Shown: positions 21,858-32,290 of the stretch, one piece after another
Numbering within the stretch: the first letter of the stretch is position 1
Layout: every line of letters starts with the position of its first letter
NCBI GenBank assembly: GCA_907163375.1
Contig: CAJQUW010003192.1
Span: forward strand, 152,155-216,154
Source: Prostheceraeus crozeri
Taxonomy: Eukaryota > Platyhelminthes > Polycladida > Euryleptidae
Length of the DNA stretch: 64,000 nt
Direction of reading: 5' to 3'
Notes under the pieces: model-generated
What the model was told of the DNA's origin: nothing
Seen by the model: the letters and a program-made list of their open reading frames with translations, nothing else
Database searches by the model: none
Made by a program: the position numbers and the translations under genes

Positions 21858-22421
21858 GTTGTCATCTTCATAGACAGTGAGGGAACACCCATGCAGGAAT
21901 TGAGTGCTATTGCAATGAGAGAAAGTGATCAAACTGTTGTTAGTGTATATCATAGATTTGCCTACTGTCCTCCACACAAAAACGAATGGTCACGACGTCA
22001 TGTGCATGGACTTGATCCTTCTATTTTGATTCATATTGGATTTGTAAATGAAACGTATTTGATAAGTAATTTCAAACGGTGGCTGTCAGGTTTTCATATT
22101 GTTAAAATATTAGGAAATGATTCTGAACGAGAAGCAGCAACACTTCAGTTGCACATTGATAATTTATATTTACCATGTTGGGTAGATCGTGTAAGACAAG
22201 ACTATCATATGCATTGTGATCAAAAGAAGTTTAGAGATGAAATGATTTTTGACATGGCTATATGTTTCGGTGAGAGACATCACCTGTACAGACTACCATC
22301 CCATTGTAATACTAGAAATAAAGCTACCTACATTGCAAAACTCTCTTCACGCTGGCATTGTAGTCTCTATGACGTTTATGAACTGTATCTATATTATTGT
22401 CAACAGCATGGGTCTATGTAA
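21858..22421 (+). CDS. Polinton-2 DEDDh 3'-5' exonuclease-like protein
   Basis: Open from VVIFIDSEGTP through the stop. Motif I is FIDSEGTPMQELSAIA, with the D-x-E pair and the ELSxIA that follows it in DnaQ/TREX-like nucleases. RRHVHGLDPSIL resembles the helix before motif II, KILGNDSEREA supplies a motif II Asn/Asp, and HCSLYDVYELY gives motif III as H-x4-D, the DEDDh signature. Length (about 188 residues) suits a stand-alone exonuclease. Such enzymes remove nucleotides from 3' ends; here it could process replication or integration intermediates, which is inference. The start may be a spliced exon (acceptor ATTGTAG at 21851-21857) or ATG at 21891, which would cut off motif I. Confidence 0.65.
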   Translation, partial: VVIFIDSEGTPMQELSAIAMRESDQTVVSVYHRFAYCPPHKNEWSRRHVHGLDPSILIHIGFVNETYLISNFKRWLSGFHIVKILGNDSEREAATLQLHIDNLYLPCWVDRVRQDYHMHCDQKKFRDEMIFDMAICFGERHHLYRLPSHCNTRNKATYIAKLSSRWHCSLYDVYELYLYYCQQHGSM

Positions 22422-22621
22422 AACATGTTTTTACTCCTTGTGAATGAATGATGATCATTTTATGAAGTGTATTCTGTACTTGTAAATTTTGTCTGGTGTT
22501 GAAGAAACTTACAGTGGAACATGATTGTTATTTCTGTTTTATTCATAGTGGAAGTCATTGAAGCAATGTGAAATCTATAGTCACAACGTTTATGATGGCG
22601 CATCGCACCTGAAGTAACCAC

Positions 22622-23014
22622 ATGTGTCATTTGACACTTGATCAACAAGGATTCGATGGATTTTTACAAGATTGGAAACTTACATTTAAGATGAAGATGA
22701 ATGATATGAAAGTAGTGCTGACTGAAAGCCTTCCTCTCTTCAAAAGATTGATGGAGAGTTTACAACCTCAAGATGTAAAGGGTAGAGTCGTTGCTTATAT
22801 AGAGTTGAAAGATTTGCAAAAACCACTTCGTTTTTGATCTTATTGCACAGAATGGATTACTCTTAGTGATCAATTTTATGGTCGTCACATGGAGAAAATT
22901 ATGGAGAGAATAGCAGAGACGATGGAAGGAAATGCGTACGCTGTTAAACATATCATGATTCAACTGAGTGTGTTTACATCCACGACTTTGTTTGATGTTC
23001 GACACATTGTGTAG
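22622..23014 (+). pseudogene. Polinton-2 small protein, unrecognised, broken
   Basis: Coding-like sequence starting MCHLTLDQQGFDGFLQ, then TFKMKMNDMKVVLTESLP, VVAYIELKDLQKPLRF and, towards the end, HMEKIMERIAETMEGNAY and QLSVFTSTTLFDVRHIV. It looks like a small alpha/beta protein. No family recognised. It is followed by AATAAAGATT, a plausible polyadenylation signal at 23019-23024. About one break. Confidence 0.4.
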
Positions 23015-23059
23015 ATATAATAAAGATTTCTTTTCACTGAGTATTTTATAATGGTGTAT

Positions 23060-23310
23060 AGAGCAACATGAGTCATTGCGCTTTGTTAGATAAATGAATG
23101 CGTCTTTGTTCGAGAAAAGGGTCGTGACACGACATGGGTCATTGCGCTTTGTGCATTACTATCGGGCTCTTTGTTAGATAAATGAATGCGTCTTTGTTCG
23201 AGAAAAGGGGCGTGACACGACATGAGTCATTGCACTTCGTGCATTACTATCGGGCTCTTTGTTAGATAAATGAATGCGTCTTTGTTCGCTAGAAGGGGTG
23301 TGTCACTAAA
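23060..23310 (+). repeat. 88-bp tandem repeat upstream of a TATA box
   Basis: CTTTGTTAGATAAATGAATG recurs at 23081, 23169 and 23257. Units also share GCGTCTTTGTTCGAGAAAAG and GTGACACGACATGAGTCATT. Similar words (TGAGTCATCGC, GATGAAAAGG) reappear at 25080-25200. Placed just before the TATA box at 23340, so an upstream regulatory array is possible. Confidence 0.85.
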
Positions 23311-23339
23311 GTCTTTGTGAGGACTAGAACGACTTTGTG

Positions 23340-23348
23340 TATAAATAG
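23340..23348 (+). promoter_or_regulatory. TATA box (TATAAATAG) of the plus-strand gene
   Basis: TATAAATAGG followed about 30 bp later by CACGCAGTCA, a plausible initiator. It lies 100 bp before the start of the 23444-24079 frame. Same TATA type as the host gene at 40531. Confidence 0.55.
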
Positions 23349-23443
23349 GAAAGGTTTCCACCCACGCAGTCAAAAGTTCACGTGTGATAACTCTTTGTTA
23401 CATAACAAAGACAGGGAAAACGTGAAAAGGGAAACGCATGTGA

Positions 23444-24079
23444 TTGGAGCTAGGTCTGGTTATAAAACAGACGACTGAGCTCATGGCAATCATTTCCGTC
23501 CTTGCGCTAACCATGCAGTTGCTCGAAGCCATCAACTCCTCTGCTCTCGCACTGGGTACACTGAACTCCCTTACTTTAGCATCGGGTAAAAATGCTTTCA
23601 ATCAAAAGATAACTCATCATGGAGAAGCCGTGACCAGAAAAACTCCAAGTCATCGGATAGATTATCTAAAGGTTATGTCAACAAAGTATGGACTGGCCGT
23701 GTGTGTGCCGTTAGACTATTGGACACGGTTACAATTCAATACTCTTGAAATATTCCTGAAAGAAAATCTCACCATTCCCAAAGAAATTGTTCGACACAAT
23801 GGGAAGCGGTCACAAGTTCCCATCATGGAAAGACGATACATGTATGTTCATATCGATAGACACTGTCTCATCATCCATGAAAAGGAGGGCAGCGAATTCG
23901 ACTTACTCAATTGCAAACCACTCCCCATTTTGAGAAAAGGATTCTACTCCTTCGAAATTAAAATTCAAACCATCTACATGGGTCCGCGCAGGGACGGAAG
24001 GTTGCTTACGTTGAATCCCCATCTTGTCTCCATAACCTTTAAAAATGATGTCCATGTTGATGATGATCAACTACAGTAA
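23444..24079 (+). CDS. Polinton-2 211-residue GFYSF-domain protein
   Basis: Uninterrupted frame starting MELGLVIKQTTELMAI. The N-terminal 40 residues are small/hydrophobic and Ala/Leu-rich (ISVLALTMQLLEAINSSALA). A middle KVMSTKYGLAVCVPLDYW segment follows, then a C-terminal KGFYSFEIKIQTIYMGPRRD and LLTLNPHLVSITF that is clearly related to the 21420-21835 protein. The ending is acidic (DVHVDDDQLQ). The shared domain looks beta-rich; I do not know its function. Driven probably by the TATA box at 23340. A later in-frame ATG at about 23483 could also serve as start. Confidence 0.55.
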   Translation: MELGLVIKQTTELMAIISVLALTMQLLEAINSSALALGTLNSLTLASGKNAFNQKITHHGEAVTRKTPSHRIDYLKVMSTKYGLAVCVPLDYWTRLQFNTLEIFLKENLTIPKEIVRHNGKRSQVPIMERRYMYVHIDRHCLIIHEKEGSEFDLLNCKPLPILRKGFYSFEIKIQTIYMGPRRDGRLLTLNPHLVSITFKNDVHVDDDQLQ

Positions 24080-24168
24080 CACTCTCCACACACTGAGAAC
24101 GCACCATCGGTCTTTATGAGACCACGGCCTAACGGCCACCGTATCAAGAAAGAAAATGTACACTCACC

Positions 24169-24510
24169 ATGCCACACATGAACATGACTCTCTCCTTCTT
24201 TCTTAAGCATACCCTTCTTCACTCAGGTTTTAAACATGTGGAAATTATCAGCATGGATCCATGTATCATGGAAAAATCAGTGTTACATTTCATGATACGA
24301 AAATCAACTTCAGATAACTCTAGAACGCTTTCAACTACGAAGGTTGCATTGCTCAATCCTATCCAACTCTTGCCGTGTCATTAACGTAGGAGACGGCATT
24401 GTATTTATTCGCATTCAAGAGATGATTCTACATAATGATCACTGCTACATTGTGATTCCAAAGCTCTCATGGGAAAAGTATAAAAGGGAAGTTCACTCCA
24501 CCCTCATGTC
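24169..24510 (+). pseudogene. Polinton-2 small protein upstream of the TBP-like gene, broken
   Basis: Coding-like sequence from MPHMNMTLSFFLKHTL, with HVEIISMDPCIMEKSVLHFM, continuing to VINVGDGIVFIRIQEM and PKLSWEKYKREVHSTL. Alternating hydrophobic residues suggest beta strands. No family recognised. About one break. Confidence 0.35.
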
Positions 24511-24521
24511 ATTTGTGAGTC

Positions 24522-25060
24522 ATGCTCCCCATCCGCATCATCAACGCCATGCGCGAAATGAATCTCAGAAGAGACATCGATTTAGAACAGATGCATACCC
24601 ATCTTCCCGATTCAGTCTATCATCGCGGTCGTCCGCAAATGTTGGTCATTCGCATGAGCAACGGTCGAAATCGTCAAATCTTTCGCTGCGGCAAAATCCA
24701 AGTCCTAGAAAACCTTTCTCATTTCGTGATGCAGTCCATGTGTTGCGAAGTCGTCAAGAAAATGCGAACACTCATGCTTCATCTCCGCCTCAGTCCCTGA
24801 CATTGAAGAATATAGTAGTGTCTGTTCAATTGAAGATGTTAGTGAATCTAGCCAACATTAAAACCAGTAATCATTGCATATTTTATGAAACTGAACTCTT
24901 TCCTGCTGCTTTGATTCGGAAGTGGCATCCTGTACATATTGCACTGTTTCACAACGGACATTGCATCATGACTGGTTTACGTGATATCAGTAAAGTAGCT
25001 GACATTGATAAATCTTTAATGCGTTATCTGTATAGGTCACAGTTAATAGAATCGTGTTAA
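24522..25060 (+). pseudogene. Polinton-2 TATA-binding-protein-like gene
   Basis: Two direct repeats of TBP type are visible. The first (about 24555-24770) carries RRDIDLEQMHTHLPDSVY, QMLVIRM and IFRCGKIQVL. The second (about 24805-25030) carries LKNIVVSVQLKMLVNLANI, then ELFPAALIRKWHPVHIALF and NGHCIMTGL, closely following the TBP pattern NIV-V-L, FxAxIxR, ALIFxSGKxxxTG. TBP sets RNA polymerase start sites at TATA boxes; the element has its own TATA boxes, so a viral-style transcription factor is a reasonable inference. TBP-like genes are known in some large DNA viruses; I am not aware of one described in Polintons. Broken, about one break between the repeats. Confidence 0.6.
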
Positions 25061-25873
25061 TCACATGATGTGTTTTGAATGAGTCATCGCAATGAACCAT
25101 CGCCCACACACACGTGTCGATGAAAAGGTCACGCTGTCTGACGTGAGGCGCCATCGCTTTGTCTGATAAATAACACCCACACACACATGTCGGTGAAAAG
25201 GTTGAATAGGACTGATTAGATTCTTATCTAACTGACTGGTGCCCTACCACTTTATGAGTCAGAGCTATTTATAGACATGAGTCAGCAAAGTGGTTGATGT
25301 TTCCTAAGCCGAAGAAATTGTCATGATGTTACATTCGTTGGTGAGGATGATAACTTACAAACTCTAACATGGTTATGACTTCATTTATATTTCACCTATC
25401 TTACAAACAGCGACATGGTGATAACTTTATTTCTAACTTTACAATCATCAACTTTATTTCTAACCCTACCCATCTTACAAAATGATCAAAACTTTTACTT
25501 CTGTCTATTGAGTGAGAATCCCATCTTTATGTCAAAAGAAATTCGAGACAGTCTGTACATGATATGTTATTGAATGAAAGACATTTCATCACAGTCACAC
25601 ATAGTTTATACTGATGGTAGCAGAAAACAAAGTTTTTATGGCTCACATCACCGGAAAAAACAAAGTCACTCATGTGCAGGGAGAAAACAAAGTCACTCAT
25701 GTGCAGGGACAAAACAAAGTCAGGAAAAACCAGTTGATATGTAAGTCATGATATGAAGTGATCAGGAGTTGGACGCATGTTACAAGGCACTCACTCACTG
25801 AAAACACCCTATAGAAAACGCCATGGAGCGAAAAAGCAAAACATCAACCACAACAGAGAGGAAGCATTCATCA
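25061..25873. other. Convergent intergenic region of Polinton-2
   Basis: Lies between the ends of plus- and minus-strand genes. Contains two CATCGC...CACACACACRTGTCGRTGAAAAGG units (25085-25200), imperfect CTTACAAA/CTTTATTTCTAAC repeats (25380-25490), a CTATTTATAG word at 25264-25273 and the 27-bp array below. No gene supported. Confidence 0.6.
25657..25720. repeat. 27-bp tandem repeat (AACAAAGTCACTCATGTGCAGG)
   Basis: CAAAGTCACTCATGTGCAGG recurs with exact 27-bp spacing at 25661 and 25688, with a partial third copy at 25715. Confidence 0.85.
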
Positions 25874-28800
25874 TCAGACATCGCCGGACGTAGGAGGAGA
25901 AAGTTTCTGTCTCTTGGGTGGAGGTAGATGAGTGTCTGGATGGCCGTACGGTAATGAGTGGTTAGGACTCATCCAGCATCGCTTGTCTTCCCAAGCTGAG
26001 AGACCTCGTTTCCTAAACGTCGTTGTTCTGACTTGATGCGACTGTGATTTTAAAATGGTCATTTCTACTTTTTTAATTTTAAGAGAATCTAAGGCATCTT
26101 GATAGTCCTTATGTGTCATTTTTCTAACGATTGACTTCGAGATGCCTTTCGCCCGTTTTATAGAAAGCTCTGCGGATTTTAGCTTCATGGAGTACATCTT
26201 GGGGCGAAGAAGATCATCTCCCCTATCTGTTTGCCGTCACACTCATCCTTGAAACAGCCAAGCTTCGCCTTATTTGTGGTAGAGTAAAGCGGATGGTCAG
26301 TGGGATAGTTGGAACTATCAAACTTGGGTTCTAGATATTTTAAAATGTTTTCCTGCTTGACTTGGCTAGTGGCTGTCAGAGCTAGGAAGAAGCTGTCTGT
26401 ATCGCCTCCTACTAATTCCACATGTTGGATCAATGGACACGCTTCAAAAGTGTGGTAAAATAACTTGTACATTTCTAACTTGGAGTGATACCAGACAGCT
26501 TGACCGACATAAATGGGCTTACAAAGTTCTACTGTAGATTTTAGCATTTTATAACCAGTGATGTCTTCGGAAATGACATCATGGTGGCAAAACAACGGCG
26601 AGCGACATAACTTGATACTCGTTTCCGGATCAGTCACGATGCGATAGTCCATGCGCTTTCTTACATCCTCCATGGTTTTACCAGAGAGGGCATTATTCTT
26701 AAATTTATAGAAGTCCTTTTCGAAAGGATTCTTGGATTCAGCCCGTTTCTTGCTATTAAATTCTATATACGGTTTTAGAAAGGGCTTCTGCCTAAACTGG
26801 ACAGCGCGATCGACTTTGGCAAGTCGCATCCCCATACCTAGATAGAATTTGAGGATGGAGTAGTGCACGATGTAATGCTGCTTGTTCAATTGGGTGAGCA
26901 CCAACTTCCTAGTGGCTTTATAGTTTAAGTCATTTTCCACCTCATATTGCTTATTGTGTTCTTCCATAAAGGGAGAGAACATATCTGGACTGACTATGCC
27001 AGATTCGGGTGCGAGAGGAAAATCAACGGTTCTATTCTTAATACAGTCTGGATAGATGAGGTCGACTTCAAAAAAATAACCTATGTCGGCCTCATCTCCC
27101 AGTGCCATGATGTGTGCTGGATTGGAGAAGTATTCAATGTCATGGGCTCTACCCATTGGAAGTCAGATTGTGGCAAAGGCTTGGATAATGCACTCCCATA
27201 CAAATTATTTTGGTCAATGTACATTAAATGCGTGGTCGATCCTATGTCTTGGGCGCTGTTGACAACATGTTTGTTGACAAATGTTAAGCCACCCCTAATA
27301 CCACGTTCAAATAACGTGTACATTTCTGCATCTTGCAGTAAATGAATGCTCTCTTTCGTCATCTTGAAGACTGACTGATAGAACAGACCCGGCAGACTAA
27401 CAAAATGGATGGGGTCTAAGGCGTCCCCATGGGATGGGGTTCTAATGTGACTTTCCTAAAAGTCTCAAACACGTCAGCCAACAGATAGACGTCTAATTTT
27501 AAGTAGGCAAGCATGCAGTCACCAAAAGTGCGACACCTAAATTCTAACCATGCTTGCTCTGCATGCCTATAATCATCCAGCGAACAGTCCTCACCCGTCA
27601 AATCATTTTTTAATTTATCGATGGACGGAAGGGATGTTTCTTTCAATGTGTCCATTGAACTAAAATAACTATAAGGAAACACCCCTTTCCGTCGTATCAG
27701 ACTGTCACTTATGTTTGGATAGTCTTTCTTTAAATGTTGAGTGAGGGGAAGTGTTTCTAAATTATTAGCCAACGCGGCTAAGGAAGAAGACATAAATTGA
27801 AAACTGTCTAGAAACTTTATGTCATAGAAGACAGGCTTCCCCTCCTTCGTCTCATCGACTTGGACTTTGGCAGTGATGCACATAAATTTTTCCTTACTTT
27901 GTGCAATCACTTTGGATGACCAGGATTTCATTTTACCGAATCCATGGCGAATGATGATGTGAGCATCATAACATCTAAAGTTATGGAAGATGACGGGGAG
28001 CGTTCGCCGTTTGAGCCTAAGTTTCATATTGCATTTACTGCATAAGGCAAACCTAAATTTACCACTGAGATGGCAATGGTCCCTCACTTTCTTATGTTGC
28101 TGATCATCAAAGGATGAACAGCAGCGGGGACATTCCGTGGTCCTATCAAATTTGATTTTATCGGCTTCTGCGAAGCACATGGGTTTCCTAGTCAGCTCCG
28201 TTTCATAGCGTTGATGAAAACGGGCTTTCCTATCTAAAAAGTTGAGGAAGTTTTCAACGCACTCCTCGCCTTGCCACACATGCATTTTATTTTGGTTCCT
28301 ATAATATGGATGCTAAACTTCATAGCAGGCAATGGCTGCTGGCTCACGACTTAGGTCTTCTTGTTCAATATAACATTCAATGTCTGCATAGATGGTACAT
28401 ATGGGACTGAGCTCATTGCCGTTTTCCTCATACCTATAAAATTTATCTTTGGGCATGACTTCCATTTGAAGTTTACCCCGAGAGCACCACTCGTAATGCT
28501 CTTCAAAATATGATTTTGACCTAAAGCGCCGTGTGCAGCGATCACAGTAGTAGAAATTGTTCCTATAGGTTGCTTGATGATGGTATAACTTTGAAATTTT
28601 AGGAATGCCACAATAATGCCATTCTGGGTGGTTGTCGCTATAGACTAGGAGGAGATTGACAACCCGGTCGAAGTTACTTTGGCGATTATTATACCTAACG
28701 CCCTTCAGACCTTTTTCCCAGAGATGGACGACGATCTTAATGTCATTCAATTTTTCAAATTGGGCGATGCCTTTAAATTAAGCTCATCCTCCCATTCACA

Positions 28801-29225
28801 ATACTTGGTGACTCTTTGACGATGCATACCTATATCATTATCAGAATGGAGAAGACGGCATACTTGAAACACTGGGACTGACACTCTACATTGATGACAG
28901 CCTTTTTGTCAGCCAGTGCTTTGGGGAGGGTGAAACAACCACTCCCTTGTAAATTTCCTAAAAGATTAATTTTAATGTCCACCATCTCTATCCCATCAAA
29001 GACCAGACCGCTGTCTCTTTCATTAAATTTATTTAAGTTGCTGACGAGATAGGTCGCATGTCTCTCTATCCACTCGTTTATATCACCTATGAGATCAGCA
29101 GCACAGGAGGCTATCCTAATGGTCACAGTGGACTCTACTTCTCCCGTGCTACTGTCTACCTTATTGAAACGAGCAGTGAGATAGAACATACCCTTAAGTA
29201 AAAATCTATCTAAACTCGCCAACAT
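25874..29225 (-). pseudogene. Polinton-2 protein-primed DNA polymerase B
   Basis: Starts MLASLDRFLLKGMFYLTARF. Parts in order: FTLPKALADKKAVINVEC (N-terminal signature), a Cys/His finger (YYCDRCTRRFRSKSYFEEHY), exonuclease I TIYADIECYI, an endonuclease VII-like zinc insert (CPRCCSSF...KVRDHCHLSGKFRFAL), exonuclease II FHNFRCYDAHII, exonuclease III YLKLDVYLLADVF, motif A LMYIDQNNLYGSALS, motif B KNNALSGKTMEDV, motif C VGGDTDSFFLAL, and a C-terminal end with RKRGLSAWEDKRCW...LPYGH. About 1,100 residues, the expected size for Polintons. It would replicate the element by protein priming. Full length in layout but broken, about five breaks. Confidence 0.9.
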
Positions 29226-29367
29226 TTAATGTATTAAGCCTATATTATTCATCAAGAAAGGATGAATATCTTGTACAGCTTCAGAGATTTCTAACTCATA
29301 GTTGCGAACGAGCCTCTCAAGGGAAAACTTGCTCAGCCTTAGAGTGACGTTGTTGTCAGGGTAAACC

Positions 29368-30649
29368 TCAGTGGGATGAGTGCGACAGAGTGTGTGCGAA
29401 GAAAGAACAAACTCTAGGAAAAGTCTTCTGACACGAAGAACAGAAAAAGCCGACGTGCGATGAAGGATGCTTCCTACCTGTTGTTGTCGGTGGTTGCCTC
29501 ACACTGCCACAGGAACCGCCTTCGATGTGGACTCGCAAGTTGGTGCTGTTGTAGAACGTGCGTCCACAACCTTCACACTTGGGCCGTTGAGGGATCGGTC
29601 GGCGCTTTCCTCCCCTGCTGGCATGGCCAGCGGTGTGACGTCTCAAACTGTAGGCTGAGGCGAAGACCCTGTCACACCGCTGGCATCGAAAGTCCTTCTC
29701 TTCGACTTCAATCTCCCTCTCCTCTCCGACTATCTCCAACTCCTCCTGCTCCAACAATCTCTCCACCGACTTGACGGAGAGGAGAGGGAGTTCGACCGCT
29801 GCAGGTGGTGGTGGCGAAGCTGGGATGATGATGGGACGGGAGGGAACGTCGCCGTCCAGGAGGTAGGCCGCCAAATCTGTTGAGAAAAAGAGAAAAGAGA
29901 TTAGTAACATGATCAACATTTCAAGTTTGAAGTCTTATCCCCCTTTTCCCAATCACGGATACTTACCATCTAAGGACTGCAACTCCGGCAGCAAGGATGA
30001 ACGCGGAGGAGGCAGGAGAGGGACGCGAGCCGAGGGTGGAAGAGTCCTGGGCTTCGGTGTCGGAGGGATGTGGTGACGAGGAGCAGGGACTGGAACAGGG
30101 ACGGGTGCAGGGAGCGGAGCAGGCGGTGGAGGTGGGGCGATGACAATGCCCGAGCTCGAGAGAGGGGTCGCACCTTGGACGGAGGTAGATGGGTGGGAAG
30201 GTAGGGCCGGAAATTCCTCACGGTATTTCCACCTCGCGGCTTCCTCCCACTTCTTCATCTTCGCCATATCTGTAGAGAGGAAAGAGAGATTAGATAATGA
30301 GACAAGGATGATGCAGAGGATCTGAAACAGTCTAAACATGAAATGTTAAAGATACTTACACTTGCCAAGCCGCTCATAGGCTTCCCCGATTGCTCCTAGG
30401 GGGACGGGTTCCCCATTACGAATACATTCATGCACTGAAAAAGAATGTCAGCAAAGATAAGCAAAGGTAAAATTTGGATTCGGTTCAAACATGAACAAAA
30501 TAAGGGAGGGGCTCTTGATTTTAATGAGGATGTCTACCCTAATGATGTTAGTAATAGAGTCAACCTTGATACAAATACTTACATTGCTCGATGGTGGCTT
30601 TCTCCATCTCAGCAGCAATTCGATAGTTCTCAATTTTTGCGAATTCCAT
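29368..30649 (-). CDS. Polinton-2 spliced C2H2 zinc-finger gene
   Basis: Four coding exons with GTAAGT donors and pyrimidine-AG acceptors: 30649-30583, 30434-30360, 30269-29967 and 29876-29368. Their lengths add to a whole number of codons (about 317 residues) and reading phase is kept at each junction. A leader exon ends at 31103 (AAG then GTGAGT) downstream of a TATA box. The N-terminus is helical (MEFAKIENYRIAAEMEK), the middle Pro-rich, the C-terminus has FRCQRCDRVFASAYSLRRH, then PKCEGCGRTFYNSTNLRVH, then FFCSSCQKTFPRVCSFFAH, three C2H2-like fingers. Probably a DNA-binding regulator. It lies directly upstream of the polymerase in the same direction. Unlike its neighbours it looks intact. 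It could be a captured host gene; I do not recognise the family. Confidence 0.65.
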
Positions 30650-30695
30650 TTTTGTTCGATTACAGACAGTAGATTATGTTAGTAGATTTCAATCA

Positions 30696-31102
30696 CTGAA
30701 AGGGAAAATGAGAATCGTTTCATTTGCCTAGTCAACGTTTATCATGGGAACAATCATTGAAGTGACATCTAATGAGTTACATCTCACTCTACTCCATATC
30801 ATAAAGACTAACCTTTGTCGAATGGCTAAAGTACTCTGACCCGGCGAGAGAAAGCATCACGTTGAGTATGAAGTCGAACGCCCAACATGAGCAACGGCTC
30901 AGAGGTTTCGGTCTACCAAACGACGAGCAACCCGTGCAACGCAATCCCTCTACGGCAGTACCCTCCGTCCCGAAGGAACGCTCGAGCAAAGGAGGTATTA
31001 CAGCGATGATATGTTTTATGAGCAGAAGATATGATAGCAAGAGACTAATCAACTTGATATAAAGTCAAAACAACCTGATAGCAGGAGCTCACCGACACTC
31101 AC
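30696..31102 (-). other. Leader intron of the C2H2 gene
   Basis: Donor GTGAGT at 31102-31097 and acceptor CCCTTTCAG ending at 30696 on the minus strand. It contains the repeated 110-bp sequence described at 30887-31000. No coding content. Confidence 0.4.
30887..31000. repeat. Polinton-2 dispersed repeat B, copy 1
   Basis: Shares CGCCCAACATGAG, GGTTTCGGTCTA, TACGGCA and CCGTCCCGAAGGAACG with 34466-34575 in the same orientation. It sits in the leader intron of the C2H2 gene. Confidence 0.75.
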
Positions 31103-31143
31103 CTTGTGAAAGATAAATGTAAAGAGCAGAGCTGGTGCACTGC

Positions 31144-31151
31144 CTTTTATA
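31144..31151 (-). promoter_or_regulatory. TATA box (TATAAAAG) of the C2H2 gene
   Basis: TATAAAAGGCAGTGCACC on the minus strand, with an expected start near 31118 and a splice donor at 31102. The spacing is right for a TATA promoter with a very short leader exon. Confidence 0.55.
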
Positions 31152-31289
31152 AGATTTTCCTAAGCGGTGAATGGATGAGACCTCTCGTCCAATCACAGAC
31201 GAGCTAGAGTTCCCGATGTGCGCACGCACATTTGTAACGAGTTATTGAAATCGTCCTAGGCAAAATGATGTTTAGCAATAGACTCAACC

Positions 31290-31739
31290 ATGGCACCTGA
31301 AGTCAATACATTGAAACATGATGATTGCACGATTCGTTTTCATCAAGAGTGCTTCGGAGGCTAAATACAAGATTACATCCTTGAGTTTCAAAGGGAGGAG
31401 ACAGATTTGGAAGCATGTTTAGACTACACACGAAAAATATTTACGGAGTTGATATCTTATTTCAAAGAGTCTCATCAAGGCTCATTTAATTGCAAATGTC
31501 AATTACATTCATTTTCCACAAGGTGAAGAAGCGGAAAGTGTTGACTTTCAATTTCCTTCCTACGTACAAGAATATGTTACTGATGCTTCTGAGTTTTATA
31601 CACGACATCTGCGGAAGATTATTTCTCGGATGGACAACTTTCATGGTTACGGCGATCATTTGCTTCTGAATAAAATAAACCATATTGTCATTGCTATTAG
31701 TAAAGTGGGTTTCAATGATGTTAAATCAAAGACCAAATA
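31290..31739 (+). pseudogene. Polinton-2 plus-strand gene of unknown function, broken
   Basis: Coding-like from MAPEVNTLKHDDCTIRFHQE, then DLEACLDYTRKIFTELISYF, then VNYIHFPQGEEAESVDFQFP and YTRHLRKIISRMDNFHGYGD, ending in LNKINHIVIAISKVGF. It is the only plus-strand gene in the right half of the element. No family recognised. Two breaks or so. A following AAATAAAG (31736-31743) may be its polyadenylation signal. Confidence 0.4.
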
Positions 31740-31796
31740 AAGTATTTTTTCATGACACTTGTGTTGTACTAAACTTTCTAATGCTGTTGTGAACAC

Positions 31797-32290
31797 TGTT
31801 TTCATATAACATTCTAAACTCTCAGTCTCACTGCAGTACAAAACTGCTTTTAGTAAACCTGATGAAGCTAATCTAACAGTCATGAAGTTTGAATTTTCTA
31901 ATAGGGGAACATTTGGCAACTGTCTCCAATAAAACTTTCTAACACTGTGAAAGTAAGTTACAAGACAATCTACACTGTGCAGTAAAACCTTTTTGATAAA
32001 ACTTTCTAACACTGTGAAAGTAAGTTACAAGACAATCTACACTGCGCAGTAAAACCTTTTCGATAAAACTTTCTAGTGCTGTGGTGAGTTCGGTCAGTCA
32101 TAAAACCTCAATGATCAAACTTTACTTTCACAAACGTGTGTCGCAGTAAAACTATTTGACTACACTAACGCTTGCATTTTATGACATTTATGTTTCATAA
32201 AACGCCATGATCAAACTTTCTAACTATACATCAATCTGTGTTGCAGTAAAACTTTTGTACAACATGATAAAGCTTCTGACTACACTGACA
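31797..32290. repeat. 67-bp tandem repeat (AAAACTTTCTAACACTGTGA)
   Basis: Nearly identical units start at 31931 and 31998, and further diverged copies at 32065 and beyond extend to about 32290, with related sequence back to 31797. Units share GTAAGTTACAAGACAATC and CAGTAAAACCTTTT. Non-coding. Confidence 0.85.

Noticed and set aside
23060-23310. Regular repeats considered as a CRISPR-like array
   Set aside because: Units are directly adjacent with no unique spacers, in an animal genome; a plain tandem repeat.
24479-24486. TATAAAAG as a promoter for the TBP-like gene
   Set aside because: It lies within apparently coding sequence (WEKYKREVH), so the match may be chance. Left unannotated.
29460-29774. 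Plus-strand 104- and 63-codon frames
   Set aside because: Antisense shadows of the last exon of the C2H2 gene.
31656-32012. 118-codon minus-strand frame
   Set aside because: Covers the 67-bp tandem repeat and the antisense of the plus-strand gene end; no motif.
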